A DNA stretch of 64,000 bases from Pirellulales bacterium (GTDB lineage: Bacteria > Planctomycetota > Planctomycetia > Pirellulales > JAEUIK01), in contig JAIESQ010000099.1 in assembly GCA_019745975.1 (NCBI GenBank), positions 1 through 64,000 on the forward strand. The letters run 5' to 3'. The position numbers and the translations under genes are program-made. The notes beneath the pieces are model-generated. The model had not been told where the DNA came from and ran no database searches. It saw only the letters and a program-made list of their open reading frames with translations. Below are positions 28,347 through 37,529 of the stretch, piece after piece (positions within the stretch are counted from its first letter, which is position 1; each line of letters opens with the position of its first letter).

Positions 28347-29225
28347 GTGATTCACTACAACCGCAAAGCCTGGTGGCGGATCTCGCTGGCCTTCTACGGC
28401 ACCGTGCTGCCGCAGGTACTCGGTCGCGTCGGCTTGCTAACTGGCTTCTGCCTGCTGCTGAGCCTGGTCGACGACTTCATGAAGCGCGAGTGGGGCGGCG
28501 AGGTGCGCGTCCCCGAGCTCGATCAGCTCGGTCACCAGGTGCTCGGCGTGGCAATGAGCATGTTGATCGTGTTCCGCACGAACTCCTCGAACCAGCGCTA
28601 TTGGGAAGCGCGCACCTTGTGGGGCGCGCTGGTCAACGCCTCGCGCAACCTGGCGCGGCTGGCCAGCGTGTACGCCGGCCCGGCCGACGACTTGGGGCGG
28701 TTGATTGCCGCCTACCCGATCGCGCTGAAGCAGTCGCTGCGCGGCAACGAGGATTTGTCGGAGATCCGCCCGCTGCTTCCCGGGCGGCTGTTCGAGCAGG
28801 TCGTCGCATCGAAGAATCCGCCGCTGACCATCTCTTGCGACATGAGCCGCTGGGTGCAGCGCCGCCGCAACGACAACCGGCTCGATCCTGTAACGGCCTC
28901 GGTGCTCGAACAACAAATCGGCTTCTTGATCGACGCCCGCGGCGGTTGCGAGCGCATTCAGCGAACGCCGCTGCCGTTCGTGTACGCCGCGCTCATCAAG
29001 CAGTTGCTGTTGTTGTACCTGGCGTCGCTGCCATTGGTGCTCGTCGCTCGGATGGGGTTCGCCGCTCCGCTGGTTGTGGCGGTCGTCTCGCTGGGTATGC
29101 TGGGAATTGAGGAAGCCGGCGTCGAGATCGAGGACCCGTTCGGTCTCGATCCCAATAGTCTGCCGTTGGAAGACATCTGCCGCACCATCGCTCGCGACGC
29201 CAGCGCCGTGACCGCGGTGCCGTAG
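28347..29225 (+). CDS. bestrophin-like anion channel family protein
   Basis: Starting at GTG 28347 gives 292 residues. The opening RKAWWRISLAFYGTVLPQVL and the GVAMSMLIVFRTNSSNQRYWEAR block are diagnostic of bacterial bestrophins. SLGMLGIEEAGVEIEDPFG near the end is the conserved acidic/cytosolic segment. There are two clear membrane regions. Such proteins form pentameric ion channels; which ion is conducted here is unknown. It follows the kinase-PBP gene by 100 bases on the same strand. Confidence 0.88.
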   Translation: MIHYNRKAWWRISLAFYGTVLPQVLGRVGLLTGFCLLLSLVDDFMKREWGGEVRVPELDQLGHQVLGVAMSMLIVFRTNSSNQRYWEARTLWGALVNASRNLARLASVYAGPADDLGRLIAAYPIALKQSLRGNEDLSEIRPLLPGRLFEQVVASKNPPLTISCDMSRWVQRRRNDNRLDPVTASVLEQQIGFLIDARGGCERIQRTPLPFVYAALIKQLLLLYLASLPLVLVARMGFAAPLVVAVVSLGMLGIEEAGVEIEDPFGLDPNSLPLEDICRTIARDASAVTAVP

Positions 29226-29305
29226 ATCATGGGGGTCTGGAACTGGGGAACAAATCGCTGGCTCGCGCGACGTGGCTTGCGCGACCGCGTGAGGGAGTGT
29301 CATCG

Positions 29306-30214
29306 ATGTTTGTCGACCGAACGCGCCGCGTGCGGGCGCTGCTGACGATGCTGCTGTGCACGGCCGCACCGTGCGCACTTTGGGCGCAGAACACCACGAA
29401 GCCCTCGGCCGCGGAGGCCGCCGTGCGCCAGGCCAGCAGCGAATACCTCGATGCGCTGGCCCGCGGCGATGCCAAGGCCCTGGCCGAGCACTGGACCGCC
29501 GAGGGGACGTATGTCGATCCCGACGGCGAGATCTTCGCCGCGCGCGACCTGGTTGCCGACATCGCGGCCACGCCCCCGGCGCCGCGACCCACAGCCAAGC
29601 TCAGCGACGTGACGGTGCGCTTTCTCTCGCCCGACGTTGCCGTGCAAGAAGGTCAATCCGAGTTCGCCTTGCGCGACGGCACACCGGCGCGCGGGCGATT
29701 TCACGCCGTCTGGGTGCGGCAAAACGGCCGCTGGCGGCTCGACCGGCTTGAGGACCATCGTGCCGCGATGCCCTCCCACGCCAGCCGGCTGGCGGTGCTC
29801 GAACCATTTGTGGGCGAGTGGTCAGGCGAGGTCAACGGCCGATCCGTGCGCATGACGACACGCTGGAACGCCGCCAAGACGTTCTTGCGGCAAGACGTCG
29901 CGATCGCCGCCGCCGGACGCGAAGTCTCCGGCAGCGTGCAAGTCATCGGTTGGGACCCGCGCGAAGAGCAGATTCGCTCCTGGGCGTTCTACGACGACGG
30001 CGGCCACGGCCAGGGCCTCTGGTCGCAGGAGGCGCACGTCTGGATGGTGCTGGTCGAAAACGTGCGCGCCGATGGCACGGCCGCCAACGCCACGCACGTT
30101 TACCGCTTCGTCGACAAGAACACGCTCGTTTGCCAATCGATTCACGGTAGCGCCGGCGGCGAAGCCCTCCCCGACGTCGAAGTCACCCTCAAACGCCAGG
30201 CGGCCAGTAAGTAG
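29306..30214 (+). CDS. secreted SnoaL/DUF4440-like protein with C-terminal DUF1579-like half
   Basis: Starting at ATG 29306 (GGGAG upstream) gives 302 residues. A signal peptide (1-28, ending WAQ) leads to an NTF2-like domain. That domain has ALARGDAKALAEHWTAEGTYVDPDG at about 45-70 and FHAVWVRQNGRWRLDRL at its end. The second half (about 165-300) is a lipocalin-like beta region (FVGEWSGEVNGR, SWAFYDDGGHG). Similar fusions are common in planctomycetes and are thought to be exported. The catalytic or binding role is unknown. Confidence 0.75.
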   Translation: MFVDRTRRVRALLTMLLCTAAPCALWAQNTTKPSAAEAAVRQASSEYLDALARGDAKALAEHWTAEGTYVDPDGEIFAARDLVADIAATPPAPRPTAKLSDVTVRFLSPDVAVQEGQSEFALRDGTPARGRFHAVWVRQNGRWRLDRLEDHRAAMPSHASRLAVLEPFVGEWSGEVNGRSVRMTTRWNAAKTFLRQDVAIAAAGREVSGSVQVIGWDPREEQIRSWAFYDDGGHGQGLWSQEAHVWMVLVENVRADGTAANATHVYRFVDKNTLVCQSIHGSAGGEALPDVEVTLKRQAASK

Positions 30215-30244
30215 TTCAGTTCGTCCTTGCCAGCGAGTCCTTCC

Positions 30245-31012
30245 ATGTTGACGTCCACTCGCAACTTCCGTTTGATCTGCGCCGCCCTCGCGGCCTGCGC
30301 TCTGCTCGTGGCGAGCGTTCGCGCCCAGCAGCGCCCCCGCGCGCCGCAGCCCAACACCAAACAACCCGTTCCGGCAGCCGAGCCGCGACCGCCGGCGGAG
30401 CCAGAGCCATCAGCGGACATTCCCACGTCCGAAACTGAGGAGCGCGCCAAGATCGTCAACAGCGAGCGCTGGAAGCGGCTTGAGCACGAGTTCAACGAGT
30501 GGCTCTCCGTGCAGGTGATCTACACGCCCCAGCAAGTTCGCTACATGCAGGAGGAGCTCTACAACGAGACATCAAAGATGTCGGCCGCCGAGCTGAAACA
30601 GTTTCTCGACGGCATGGAAGCCAAACTCAACGTGGTGCTCAGCCCCGATGCCGCGGAGACGCGGGCCTGGCTCGGGCAATACCTCTCGATGGTCGCTACC
30701 GGGTATCGTGAGCAGTTGCTCAAAACCGTCCCCGACTTCGTCAACATGACCGCCGCCCAGTTAGAACAGCAGCACTTGCAACTACGCGCCCGCCGCTTGC
30801 AGGGGCAGCAGCAAGCGGCCGCCTTCTCGCGCGGCCGGGGCGAGCTGATGCAAGCCACGCAGCGGCAACAAGATCGCGATCGCGCCGATGCGGCCGCCGC
30901 GCGCGAAAGCAGTCGCGCGCCGCGCTTCAACACGGTGCAGCGCACGCTCGCGCCACGGCAGTACCAGCGACCCCAAGGCATCGGCTTCGGATTCGGCTGG
31001 GGATTCTGGTGA
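30245..31012 (+). CDS. secreted hypothetical protein with Pro-rich linker and helical body
   Basis: Starting at ATG 30245 gives 255 residues. A signal peptide (1-27) is followed by a Pro/Ala/Glu linker (about 30-65). A helical body comes next (ERWKRLEHEFNEWLSVQVIY onward), then a Gln/Arg/Ala-rich region, and the protein ends in an FGFGWGFW aromatic tail. The function is not recognisable. It begins 30 bases after the preceding secreted protein and may share its transcript. Confidence 0.65.
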   Translation: MLTSTRNFRLICAALAACALLVASVRAQQRPRAPQPNTKQPVPAAEPRPPAEPEPSADIPTSETEERAKIVNSERWKRLEHEFNEWLSVQVIYTPQQVRYMQEELYNETSKMSAAELKQFLDGMEAKLNVVLSPDAAETRAWLGQYLSMVATGYREQLLKTVPDFVNMTAAQLEQQHLQLRARRLQGQQQAAAFSRGRGELMQATQRQQDRDRADAAAARESSRAPRFNTVQRTLAPRQYQRPQGIGFGFGWGFW

Positions 31013-31066
31013 TCGTGTGAACGGCAATTGCCGACCACGAGACCAAGAGATTGGATCCTGGTAATG

Positions 31067-31726
31067 CTAGTTGACTGATTTCGCCGTGGCTTGAATGCGC
31101 TCTGATAGCGCGCCCAGCGGTACCAAGCGAGCTCGCTTGTCGGGCGACTTCACAATGGGCTGGCTCGCGGAAAGCATCTCCGAAAATCTGCCGGGGGGCG
31201 GCGCGCTTGCCGCTACGGATGTACCCGGCGCCGCGCTTTCTCTGACAGCGTCCGCGATGAGTTCCCATGCATCCAATCCCGAGCATTCGGCTGGCCAAAG
31301 AACTACACAACTCTCGTGAATGGACAATTCGCCGATGACTTTTCGCAGCGCCGCCGGCGCGTCGCGGCAGATTTGATAGATGTTGGAGCGCTTCGCCCTG
31401 AAGAGCCACCACAGTTGGTCCCCTGCCAGTTGCTGGTCTTGGTACCTGTCAGGGATCCAGACCACGCGTAGCGTATCCGCCCTCATTTCAATTGATGGTG
31501 TAGACTCCCGATGATTCAGCAAGTCAGAGACCCAGCGACAATGGAGCACGACCACTAAGCTCGCGGCGTCAAGTCGCCCGATCGCCTGGCAAGTTTGCTG
31601 CAGATCCACAATCGATGCAATCTTCCCGACATAAACCTGAGTCGGGCGAGTTTTTCCAATGACTTGCAGGTCGAACCCGGTCAGATTTGAATCGAAGCGA
31701 TCGAACGGTACGCCTGGTCGTTCCAT
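31067..31726 (-). CDS. hypothetical protein, third gene of the dabB-dabA operon
   Basis: ATG 31726 with a GAGGTA site gives 219 residues, starting 28 bases after the dabA stop. The protein is soluble, with alternating beta/alpha segments (VYVGKIASIVDLQQTCQAIG, SLVVVLHCRW, CVVLWPAECSGLDAW) and a Ser/Pro-rich linker before a short C-terminal tail. I do not recognise a family. Its tight spacing after dabA suggests a role linked to the inorganic-carbon transporter. Confidence 0.6.
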   Translation of the reverse strand: MERPGVPFDRFDSNLTGFDLQVIGKTRPTQVYVGKIASIVDLQQTCQAIGRLDAASLVVVLHCRWVSDLLNHRESTPSIEMRADTLRVVWIPDRYQDQQLAGDQLWWLFRAKRSNIYQICRDAPAALRKVIGELSIHESCVVLWPAECSGLDAWELIADAVRESAAPGTSVAASAPPPGRFSEMLSASQPIVKSPDKRARLVPLGALSERIQATAKSVN

Positions 31727-31754
31727 GGTACTACCTCGGTAAGCAGTTTCGACT

Positions 31755-34259
31755 CTAGAGTGCGCAGTTGAGTAAGTGATCACCTTGCCGCTGGCCGGCT
31801 AGCTGCCGATCGACGGCAGCCTCCCATTCGCCCAGCTCATTGAATCGGTAGGCGCGATCGCTATCCAGCGCCACCAGGTGCAACCAGCCATTGGTCGCCA
31901 AGTCTCTCACCGCAGGGTGGCGGTTGAGAATCGTGCCGATGGCCGAGCAGGGCGCCTCGACGACAACCAGCAGCCGCAGCGGTTCGTGCTGAAGTTGTCG
32001 GCCGTCGTGCACCGATTGCCACGGCAACCCTGTCATCAGATCGCCACCATTTCCCTGCACGACCGCGAACTTGCCCACCACGTTGTGCAGAACTTTGTTG
32101 CCGCTGCCAAACGCGCGGTTATCCACGGTCGACGCGTAGTACTGCAGATTGATCCAGTTGGCGACCACCACAGGCGCGGTCAGGATCAGTTCCAAGGTGC
32201 TGAGATCGTGATCGGTCGCGTGTTCGTAGCTGTGTAGGAACGCCCGACCACGCAGGTTGCATCCCTGCGTCCGCGCGCGGGGAGCCGCGATGAAGGCCGC
32301 ATTGCCAGCCAGCCCCCACTCGGGCCGGACCTCCGACCAGTCGCGACTGCGCGACCAGACGGCGTGCGGAGTCGCCGCGCCCAGTCGCAGGGCACGGTCC
32401 GCGCGATTTCGCCGGCCTGCTTCTTGAGTCCATTCGCGCAAGTTCGCGAAATCGGACCGCAAGGCGGCCGGCAGCAAGCCTTCGTCAAAGTACGTGATCT
32501 CGTCGGTGGTCGTGTTGTGCAGCGCCGCCAGGAACCAGGTATCCTCCGGAATCGTTATTCCGCGGCTGGCGAGGCCCTGTCGCACGCTGGCGTCATTCAG
32601 CAGGGCCGCCGCCAGACGCGCGTTCGGCTCGCCGGAATGGCCGCCACACGCGCCGCAATCGAGACTGGCCTGATACGGATTGTTGACCGTTTGACTGCCA
32701 TGCCCGCAGAGCACGACCAGCCGGGCAAAATCTTCTGTCAGCCCGAGCTTCCGCAGCATATTCTCAGCGAACACCAAGCGTTGCTCGGGCGCGAGCCCAG
32801 TGTTTTCGGCCACTCGTAGTTGTGGCCCAAGCAGGGGACGAACCGCGTTAGGCACGCCATCCAGCCGTCCCGTCGGATCGCCGCCTTGTAAACCAAGCGT
32901 CCGACTCACCAGTTTCACCACCGCCAGCCAGCCCAACGTCTCCACAAACGTGAAGCCCGAAGTCGTCCACTGAGTGAAGCCAGTCCACAGTCGCCTGAAC
33001 GTTCGCATCGCCAGTCGCCGATCGACCATCTCGGCTTCGCTGGAGTCATGCGGACAAGGCAGGCCTTCAGCAATGCGTACACTTGGCGTGAGCAGCACCG
33101 GGCACTGTGCTCGACCCTTCGCGCCGCCCAGCGGCCGATACTCGATCGGCATGCCGAAGAAACCGGCGAACCCGAAGGTCTCGATCTCGTCCGAAACGGC
33201 TTCCAGGCATCGGCGCAGCGGCTCCGATCGCACGTCGATACAGAAGACCAATTGCGCGGTTCGGCGGCGCGGCATTGGCAGCGGGCGGCGACGCGCCGTT
33301 AGCTGAACCAGCAACTGGCGGCGATAGGCGATCTCGACGGCGCCTTGCAAGATGTAGCGAATGGCAGCTTCTCTCGGCGCAAGACCCGTTGTCTCGTCTT
33401 GGTCGTTCGCCTGACGGCGCCCAGCGCCGGTCGCGTCGGCAGGCTGAGAACGCAGACCCAAGGAGACCAGCGCGGCATCGTACGAGACACAAATCGCCAA
33501 CAGCCCGGTCAAGTCGTCGCGGTATGTTTCGGCAAGCTGGGGATCGCGCTGCAGGTACTTGATATACGACGCCCAGCCCTTAACCGCATATAACTGTCGC
33601 GTGAAGTAGTCCTGCCGCGCTTCAGGCGCCACGCCGAGCGCCTCGATCGACTCGGCGATTGCTGGGAGCGGCTCAACCGGCAGGTGCGCCACTCGTTCGC
33701 GAAATCCCACCGCGCCAAGGCGGTCCATGCGCAGATCGAGAACGGCCGCTTCGCGCCAAGCCGTGTACAGCGGCTGGTTCTTCCAAGGACTCGGCCAGAG
33801 TGCCTGCCCTTGATCGTAGTGCCGCTCGCAGTGCTTGGTAATTTCTTCCACCAGCACAGCACGCCACGGGTCGGCCGCCTCCCTCGGCGAGACCGGGGCG
33901 CTTGCCGGATGGGGTTCAGCCGTGGCTTCCAAGCGGGCGATAAGCTCCTCGACATCGAAGTCGGCAAAGAGCGCGGGGTGGGCGGCACCGACCTCGTGGA
34001 GCGATTGAGCAAGGTCTTCGCTGGTGAACCGGCCGTGGCTCCAGAGCTCGCCAAAGTACTCCACCGGCATGAGCATCTCGGCATCGGTCCAAGCGCGTAG
34101 CCGTTGGCGCGCCGTCAGAAAGTCGTCTCCGCTCAATCCCAAGAATGGATTGACGGCGACAAAATCTTCGAGCGGCCACAGCGGCGCAAGGGCTGCTTGC
34201 GCTTGTCGCACCACGCTCGGTAGCTGCTCGCCAATGTCCACACCTGTCTGTTGCGACAC
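31755..34259 (-). CDS. dabA: DabA (DUF2309/UPF0753) inorganic carbon transporter subunit
   Basis: The 834-residue protein starts at GTG 34259, preceded by AAGGAG. The track's ATG at 34412 is upstream of that site. Family marks include FVAVNPFLGLSG near the start. The proposed zinc/active-site residues are also present: C and D in VFCIDVRSEPLRRC (about 340), H in CGHGSQTVNNPY (about 518) and C in DCGACGGHSG (about 533). With DabB it forms an energy-coupled vectorial carbonic-anhydrase-like pump for CO2/bicarbonate. dabB is upstream on the same strand with a 173-base gap. No rubisco gene is in the window, so use in anaplerosis or pH balance is possible. Confidence 0.92.
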   Translation of the reverse strand: MSQQTGVDIGEQLPSVVRQAQAALAPLWPLEDFVAVNPFLGLSGDDFLTARQRLRAWTDAEMLMPVEYFGELWSHGRFTSEDLAQSLHEVGAAHPALFADFDVEELIARLEATAEPHPASAPVSPREAADPWRAVLVEEITKHCERHYDQGQALWPSPWKNQPLYTAWREAAVLDLRMDRLGAVGFRERVAHLPVEPLPAIAESIEALGVAPEARQDYFTRQLYAVKGWASYIKYLQRDPQLAETYRDDLTGLLAICVSYDAALVSLGLRSQPADATGAGRRQANDQDETTGLAPREAAIRYILQGAVEIAYRRQLLVQLTARRRPLPMPRRRTAQLVFCIDVRSEPLRRCLEAVSDEIETFGFAGFFGMPIEYRPLGGAKGRAQCPVLLTPSVRIAEGLPCPHDSSEAEMVDRRLAMRTFRRLWTGFTQWTTSGFTFVETLGWLAVVKLVSRTLGLQGGDPTGRLDGVPNAVRPLLGPQLRVAENTGLAPEQRLVFAENMLRKLGLTEDFARLVVLCGHGSQTVNNPYQASLDCGACGGHSGEPNARLAAALLNDASVRQGLASRGITIPEDTWFLAALHNTTTDEITYFDEGLLPAALRSDFANLREWTQEAGRRNRADRALRLGAATPHAVWSRSRDWSEVRPEWGLAGNAAFIAAPRARTQGCNLRGRAFLHSYEHATDHDLSTLELILTAPVVVANWINLQYYASTVDNRAFGSGNKVLHNVVGKFAVVQGNGGDLMTGLPWQSVHDGRQLQHEPLRLLVVVEAPCSAIGTILNRHPAVRDLATNGWLHLVALDSDRAYRFNELGEWEAAVDRQLAGQRQGDHLLNCAL

Positions 34260-34432
34260 GCTCCACTCCTTGTTAGATTTGGCCGAGGCTTCACCACAAG
34301 TTGACCCTTTGGGGACGTAACCGCGCGATCCGCTGCCGGCAAGTCCGCGAAACCCGCTTGGGCCCCGCCTCACATCGACCTGCCGGACAGCGGACCTCAC
34401 GGGCTGCCGCACAGCGGACTACCTGGTTGCCA

Positions 34433-36055
34433 TCAGACATGCGGCGCCGCCAGTGGCGCGCCTTCGCTCGGGCGCCGCCAAACTCGCGTTACCATGCGCC
34501 GCGCGAAGATGTCCACGTAAAAGCCGTTGACCGCGTGCACCCATAGCGCCCGCAACGCGGGATTGCGCTGGGCCTGTTCCACGCCGGCCTGCAATCCGAA
34601 CATCGCCGCGAAGCCCGTCAACACCAGGAGCCATGCTGCCACATCCAGCGCCGATGGCCGGGGCAATTCCCGCGCGATCGAGTCGGCCAAAGCCGCATCG
34701 ATCAGGCGATAACCCAAGGCGTACGCCGAACAAACGGCCACCGCGCTGGCAATGCCGCGTAGCCAGATCCGAGGATTCGGGGTCATCAGGGCGTGCCATA
34801 GCAATTGCACGACGGCCAGGGTGAGTATCGCGCCCAGCAAGTAGCCACCCGGCTTTTTTGGCAAGTCGGCCCCCAGCCATGCGGTCCACAACCAACAAAG
34901 TGGCAGCGCCAACATCACAGCAGCACCCAACGCGCCCCACGAGGAGAGCACGCCGGCCTGGGCGTATTCGCGACCGTCCTGGGCTTGCTTCGATTGCACC
35001 GCCGAACCTGAGTTCAAGAAGGCGTGAGCCTTGTAAAGCGAATGTCCCACGATGTGCAGTAGCGCGGCGGCGAAGGCGCCGGTCCCGCATTGCAGCAGCA
35101 TGAAACCCATCTGCGCCACCGTCGAATAAGCGAGCGCTCGCTTGATGCTGACTTGCGTGAGCATCACCAGCGCGCCAAACAAGGCCGTCGTCGCGCCAAT
35201 CACCACGAGCAAGTCCAGAGCCACGTGGGAAAGGCAAAGCAACGGGCTCAGCCGCAACACGAGGAATCCGCCGGCGTTGATCACGCCCGCATGCATCAGG
35301 GCGCTGACGGGTGTCGGCGTCTCCATCGTGTCGGGCAGCCAACTGTGGAAAGGGAACTGCGCCGATTTGGTCATTGCGCCGAGCACCAAGCAGATGCAGG
35401 CTAGTTCCACGGTCCACGAAGGACCGGTCGCGCTGCTGTGTTCAGCGGCCGCCCAGGTAAACAACTCTTGGTAAGCCAGCGACCCACAAGACCAGTAGAT
35501 CAATGCCAGCGCCACGACCAGCATCAAGTCTCCCAGCCGGCTGATCAGAAACTTTTTGCGTGCCGCCAGCAGCGCGGCCGGACGGTCGGCGTAATGCGTC
35601 AAAAGCTGGTGCAGTCCGAGGCTGGTCAGAACCCAGGCCATGATGAATATGCCAAGGTTGCCGGCGACAACCAGGCTCAGCACGGCTCCGAGCGTGAAGC
35701 CAATCCAGCGCAGGAAGCGGCCCTGCGCGGGATCGCCATCGAGATACCGCACCGAATACCGGGCCACCACGACTCCCAAGCAGCTGATCAACAGCCCCAT
35801 GATGGCTGCCAGCGCGTCGAACCAGAGATCGAGCCGCAGCAAGTCGCTGCCCATCCCGACTTGTCGCGTCACGGCTCCCCTCGCCGCCACGCCCAGGGCA
35901 GCCAGCAGCAGCATCGCAGCGGCGATCAAGGTGGCCACAACCGTCAAGCGGCCCATCTGGCGCGGATGGCAATTGGCCCAGCGATCGGGGACGGCTCCGA
36001 GCAAGAGCAACAACAGCGGTGGGGCTCCCACCAGGGCGGCGAGCGTAGCATTCAT
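34433..36055 (-). CDS. dabB: DabB, NuoL/MrpA-like cation-coupled membrane subunit
   Basis: The 540-residue polytopic protein has the Proton_antipo_M core. ISRLGDLMLVVALALIYW, QFPFHSWLPDTMETPTPVSALMHAG and the following AFLNSGSAVQSK are typical of NuoL-like antiporter subunits. When paired with dabA this is the DabB partner that supplies the ion gradient. Membrane helices cover nearly the entire length. The gene is first in the operon. Palindromes and an AT-rich tract lie upstream (36070-36190), and a divergent winged-helix gene starts at 36328. Confidence 0.9.
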   Translation of the reverse strand: MNATLAALVGAPPLLLLLLGAVPDRWANCHPRQMGRLTVVATLIAAAMLLLAALGVAARGAVTRQVGMGSDLLRLDLWFDALAAIMGLLISCLGVVVARYSVRYLDGDPAQGRFLRWIGFTLGAVLSLVVAGNLGIFIMAWVLTSLGLHQLLTHYADRPAALLAARKKFLISRLGDLMLVVALALIYWSCGSLAYQELFTWAAAEHSSATGPSWTVELACICLVLGAMTKSAQFPFHSWLPDTMETPTPVSALMHAGVINAGGFLVLRLSPLLCLSHVALDLLVVIGATTALFGALVMLTQVSIKRALAYSTVAQMGFMLLQCGTGAFAAALLHIVGHSLYKAHAFLNSGSAVQSKQAQDGREYAQAGVLSSWGALGAAVMLALPLCWLWTAWLGADLPKKPGGYLLGAILTLAVVQLLWHALMTPNPRIWLRGIASAVAVCSAYALGYRLIDAALADSIARELPRPSALDVAAWLLVLTGFAAMFGLQAGVEQAQRNPALRALWVHAVNGFYVDIFARRMVTRVWRRPSEGAPLAAPHV

Positions 36056-36103
36056 CGGTGTCCGTCCTCAGGGCGGTGATCAAGCAATACCGGCAACCTA
36101 ACA

Positions 36104-36133
36104 GACGAATTTTAATTCGTCAATATAGATTGA
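36104..36133. promoter_or_regulatory. two adjacent operator-like palindromes upstream of dabB
   Basis: GACGAATT-tt-AATTCGTC (36104-36121) is a perfect 8-bp inverted repeat, and TCAAT-atag-ATTGA (36120-36133) overlaps its end. Both lie 49-78 bases ahead of the dabB start, in the only AT-rich stretch nearby. The divergent winged-helix regulator is the natural candidate to bind here. Confidence 0.55.
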
Positions 36134-36327
36134 TGTAAAATATATCGCGAAATGTATTGCGTATCATAAGAAAAATAAGAACCTTTTTTCGCCAATCGCC
36201 ACTCGCGATTGCCACATCTGCTTTTCCGGGCTAGGCTTAACGGCACGCCGTTCCCTTGGTGGCCGTCGATTCAACAGCCACCGCGTCCCCCAAAAGTTGC
36301 TGGAATACAGGGCCCGAGAAGCCACCA

Positions 36328-36690
36328 ATGAACACCGCGCGAAGGCTCCCTGCCCGGTCCGCGAAACGCTCAACTGGCGCGTCCCGGGCCCAGTCAGCCC
36401 AACCCGCGCCGGACACGCCGCGCTGGACCTTTCTGACCAATCACGCGCATGTGCTGATCCTGTTGGCCCAGGATCAGACCATCGTGTTGCGCGAAGTCGC
36501 TGCCCGCGTGGGTATTACCGAGCGGGCCGTGCAGAAAATCATCGCCGACCTGGCCGAAGACGGTTACCTCGAGCGCGAGAAAGTCGGGCGACAGAATCGC
36601 TATCGCATTCGGCCAAGGCGGCCGCTGCGACACCCCATCGAGTCACACCGCTCCGTCGACGATTTGCTGGCGTTGATTGCGCGAAAATAG
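36328..36690 (+). CDS. winged-helix transcriptional regulator divergent from dabB
   Basis: Starting at ATG 36328 gives 120 residues. After a 40-residue basic leader the winged helix begins ([16 protein letters not shown]). Its recognition helix [20 protein letters not shown] is followed by a wing with [14 protein letters not shown]. This is a MarR/ArsR-type layout without a visible effector domain. Its divergence from dabB and the palindromes between them suggest that it regulates the dab operon. The start is uncertain, as the ribosome site is weak. Confidence 0.75.
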   Translation: MNTARRLPARSAKRSTGASRAQSAQPAPDTPRWTFLTNHAHVLILLAQDQTIVLREVAARVGITERAVQKIIADLAEDGYLEREKVGRQNRYRIRPRRPLRHPIESHRSVDDLLALIARK

Positions 36691-36727
36691 CTCCCCAACT
36701 CCAGGGGTGCCGCTCGTCCAGCCTGCG

Positions 36728-37219
36728 TCAGCTTTGCAGGTGCGACTCGAGAAACCACAAGCTCTTGTCCAGCCCGCGCGACACTTCGGTGAACAAGTCG
36801 GCGGTGTCCGCGTCGCCAAATGACGTGGCCGTGTCGATCGCCGCCCGCGACGACTTGGCCAGCTCGGCGTACCGAGCCGACAAGGCTTCGAGGTGCTGCC
36901 GCCCCTCGACGGCCTCGAGCGGATACTCGGGCAGTCGCGATGCCGATGCCGCCATTCGCACCGTGCCATGCGCACTGCCGCCCAGGGCCGTGGCCCGTTC
37001 GGCGATCAGGTCGATGTACGCTTCGACCTCGCCGGCCAACGTGTCGAACAGCAAGTGAAGCTGATAGAACTGCGCCCCCTTGACATTCCAATGGGCCTGC
37101 TTCGTTTGGCTGTATAGATCGGTCGTGTCGGCCAAATGCTGGTTCAACAGCGCGACGGCCTTCTCCCGCGCGTCGGGCGCGAGATCGTTCTTCGTGCTGA
37201 ACGTCTTCGATTTCGCCAT
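36728..37219 (-). CDS. dps: Dps-family DNA-protection ferritin-like protein
   Basis: ATG 37219 with GAGGAGG upstream gives 163 residues. The ferroxidase motif region is complete: QTKQAHWNVKGAQFYQLHLLFDTLAGEVEAYIDLIAERATALGG supplies the His, Asp and Glu residues of the inter-subunit iron site. The protein binds DNA and detoxifies iron and peroxide in starved cells. It stands alone, convergent with the winged-helix gene. Confidence 0.95.
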   Translation of the reverse strand: MAKSKTFSTKNDLAPDAREKAVALLNQHLADTTDLYSQTKQAHWNVKGAQFYQLHLLFDTLAGEVEAYIDLIAERATALGGSAHGTVRMAASASRLPEYPLEAVEGRQHLEALSARYAELAKSSRAAIDTATSFGDADTADLFTEVSRGLDKSLWFLESHLQS

Positions 37220-37345
37220 GGCAGGTTCCTCCTCGGTCGCGATTGCGCTGGTTGGCAATGCGGCAATTCTAGGAGCAATCTGGCGACTCGGGGAGGGAGG
37301 GGGGCCGGTTATCGAGCCAGCTTGCGCCAAGTGCGCGGCGACACG

Positions 37346-37529
37346 TTAGCCCGCATTTCTCACCAACTTCGTGGCGAGCGGAGTTAAGTGCTTGGATGGC
37401 AAGAAGCAGGGTGTGGATCGACCGGAAGCGTATTGGCTCATACGTTGAGGATCGAGACGCACCCGGCGACGCCGCCATCCAAGCACTTGGGCTCCGCGTA
37501 GCAGATGGCTGGTGAGAAATGCGGGTTAG
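37346..37529. repeat. 184-bp imperfect inverted-repeat element (MITE-like)
   Basis: Outer arms CCCGCATTTCTCACCA (37350-37365) and TGGTGAGAAATGCGGG (37510-37525) are exact inverses. Inner arms AAGTGCTTGGATGGC (37386-37400) and GCCATCCAAGCACTT (37474-37488) also pair exactly. It fills the gap between dps and the WD40 gene and overlaps the latter's stop codon. No transposase is inside, which suggests a non-autonomous element. Confidence 0.8.
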
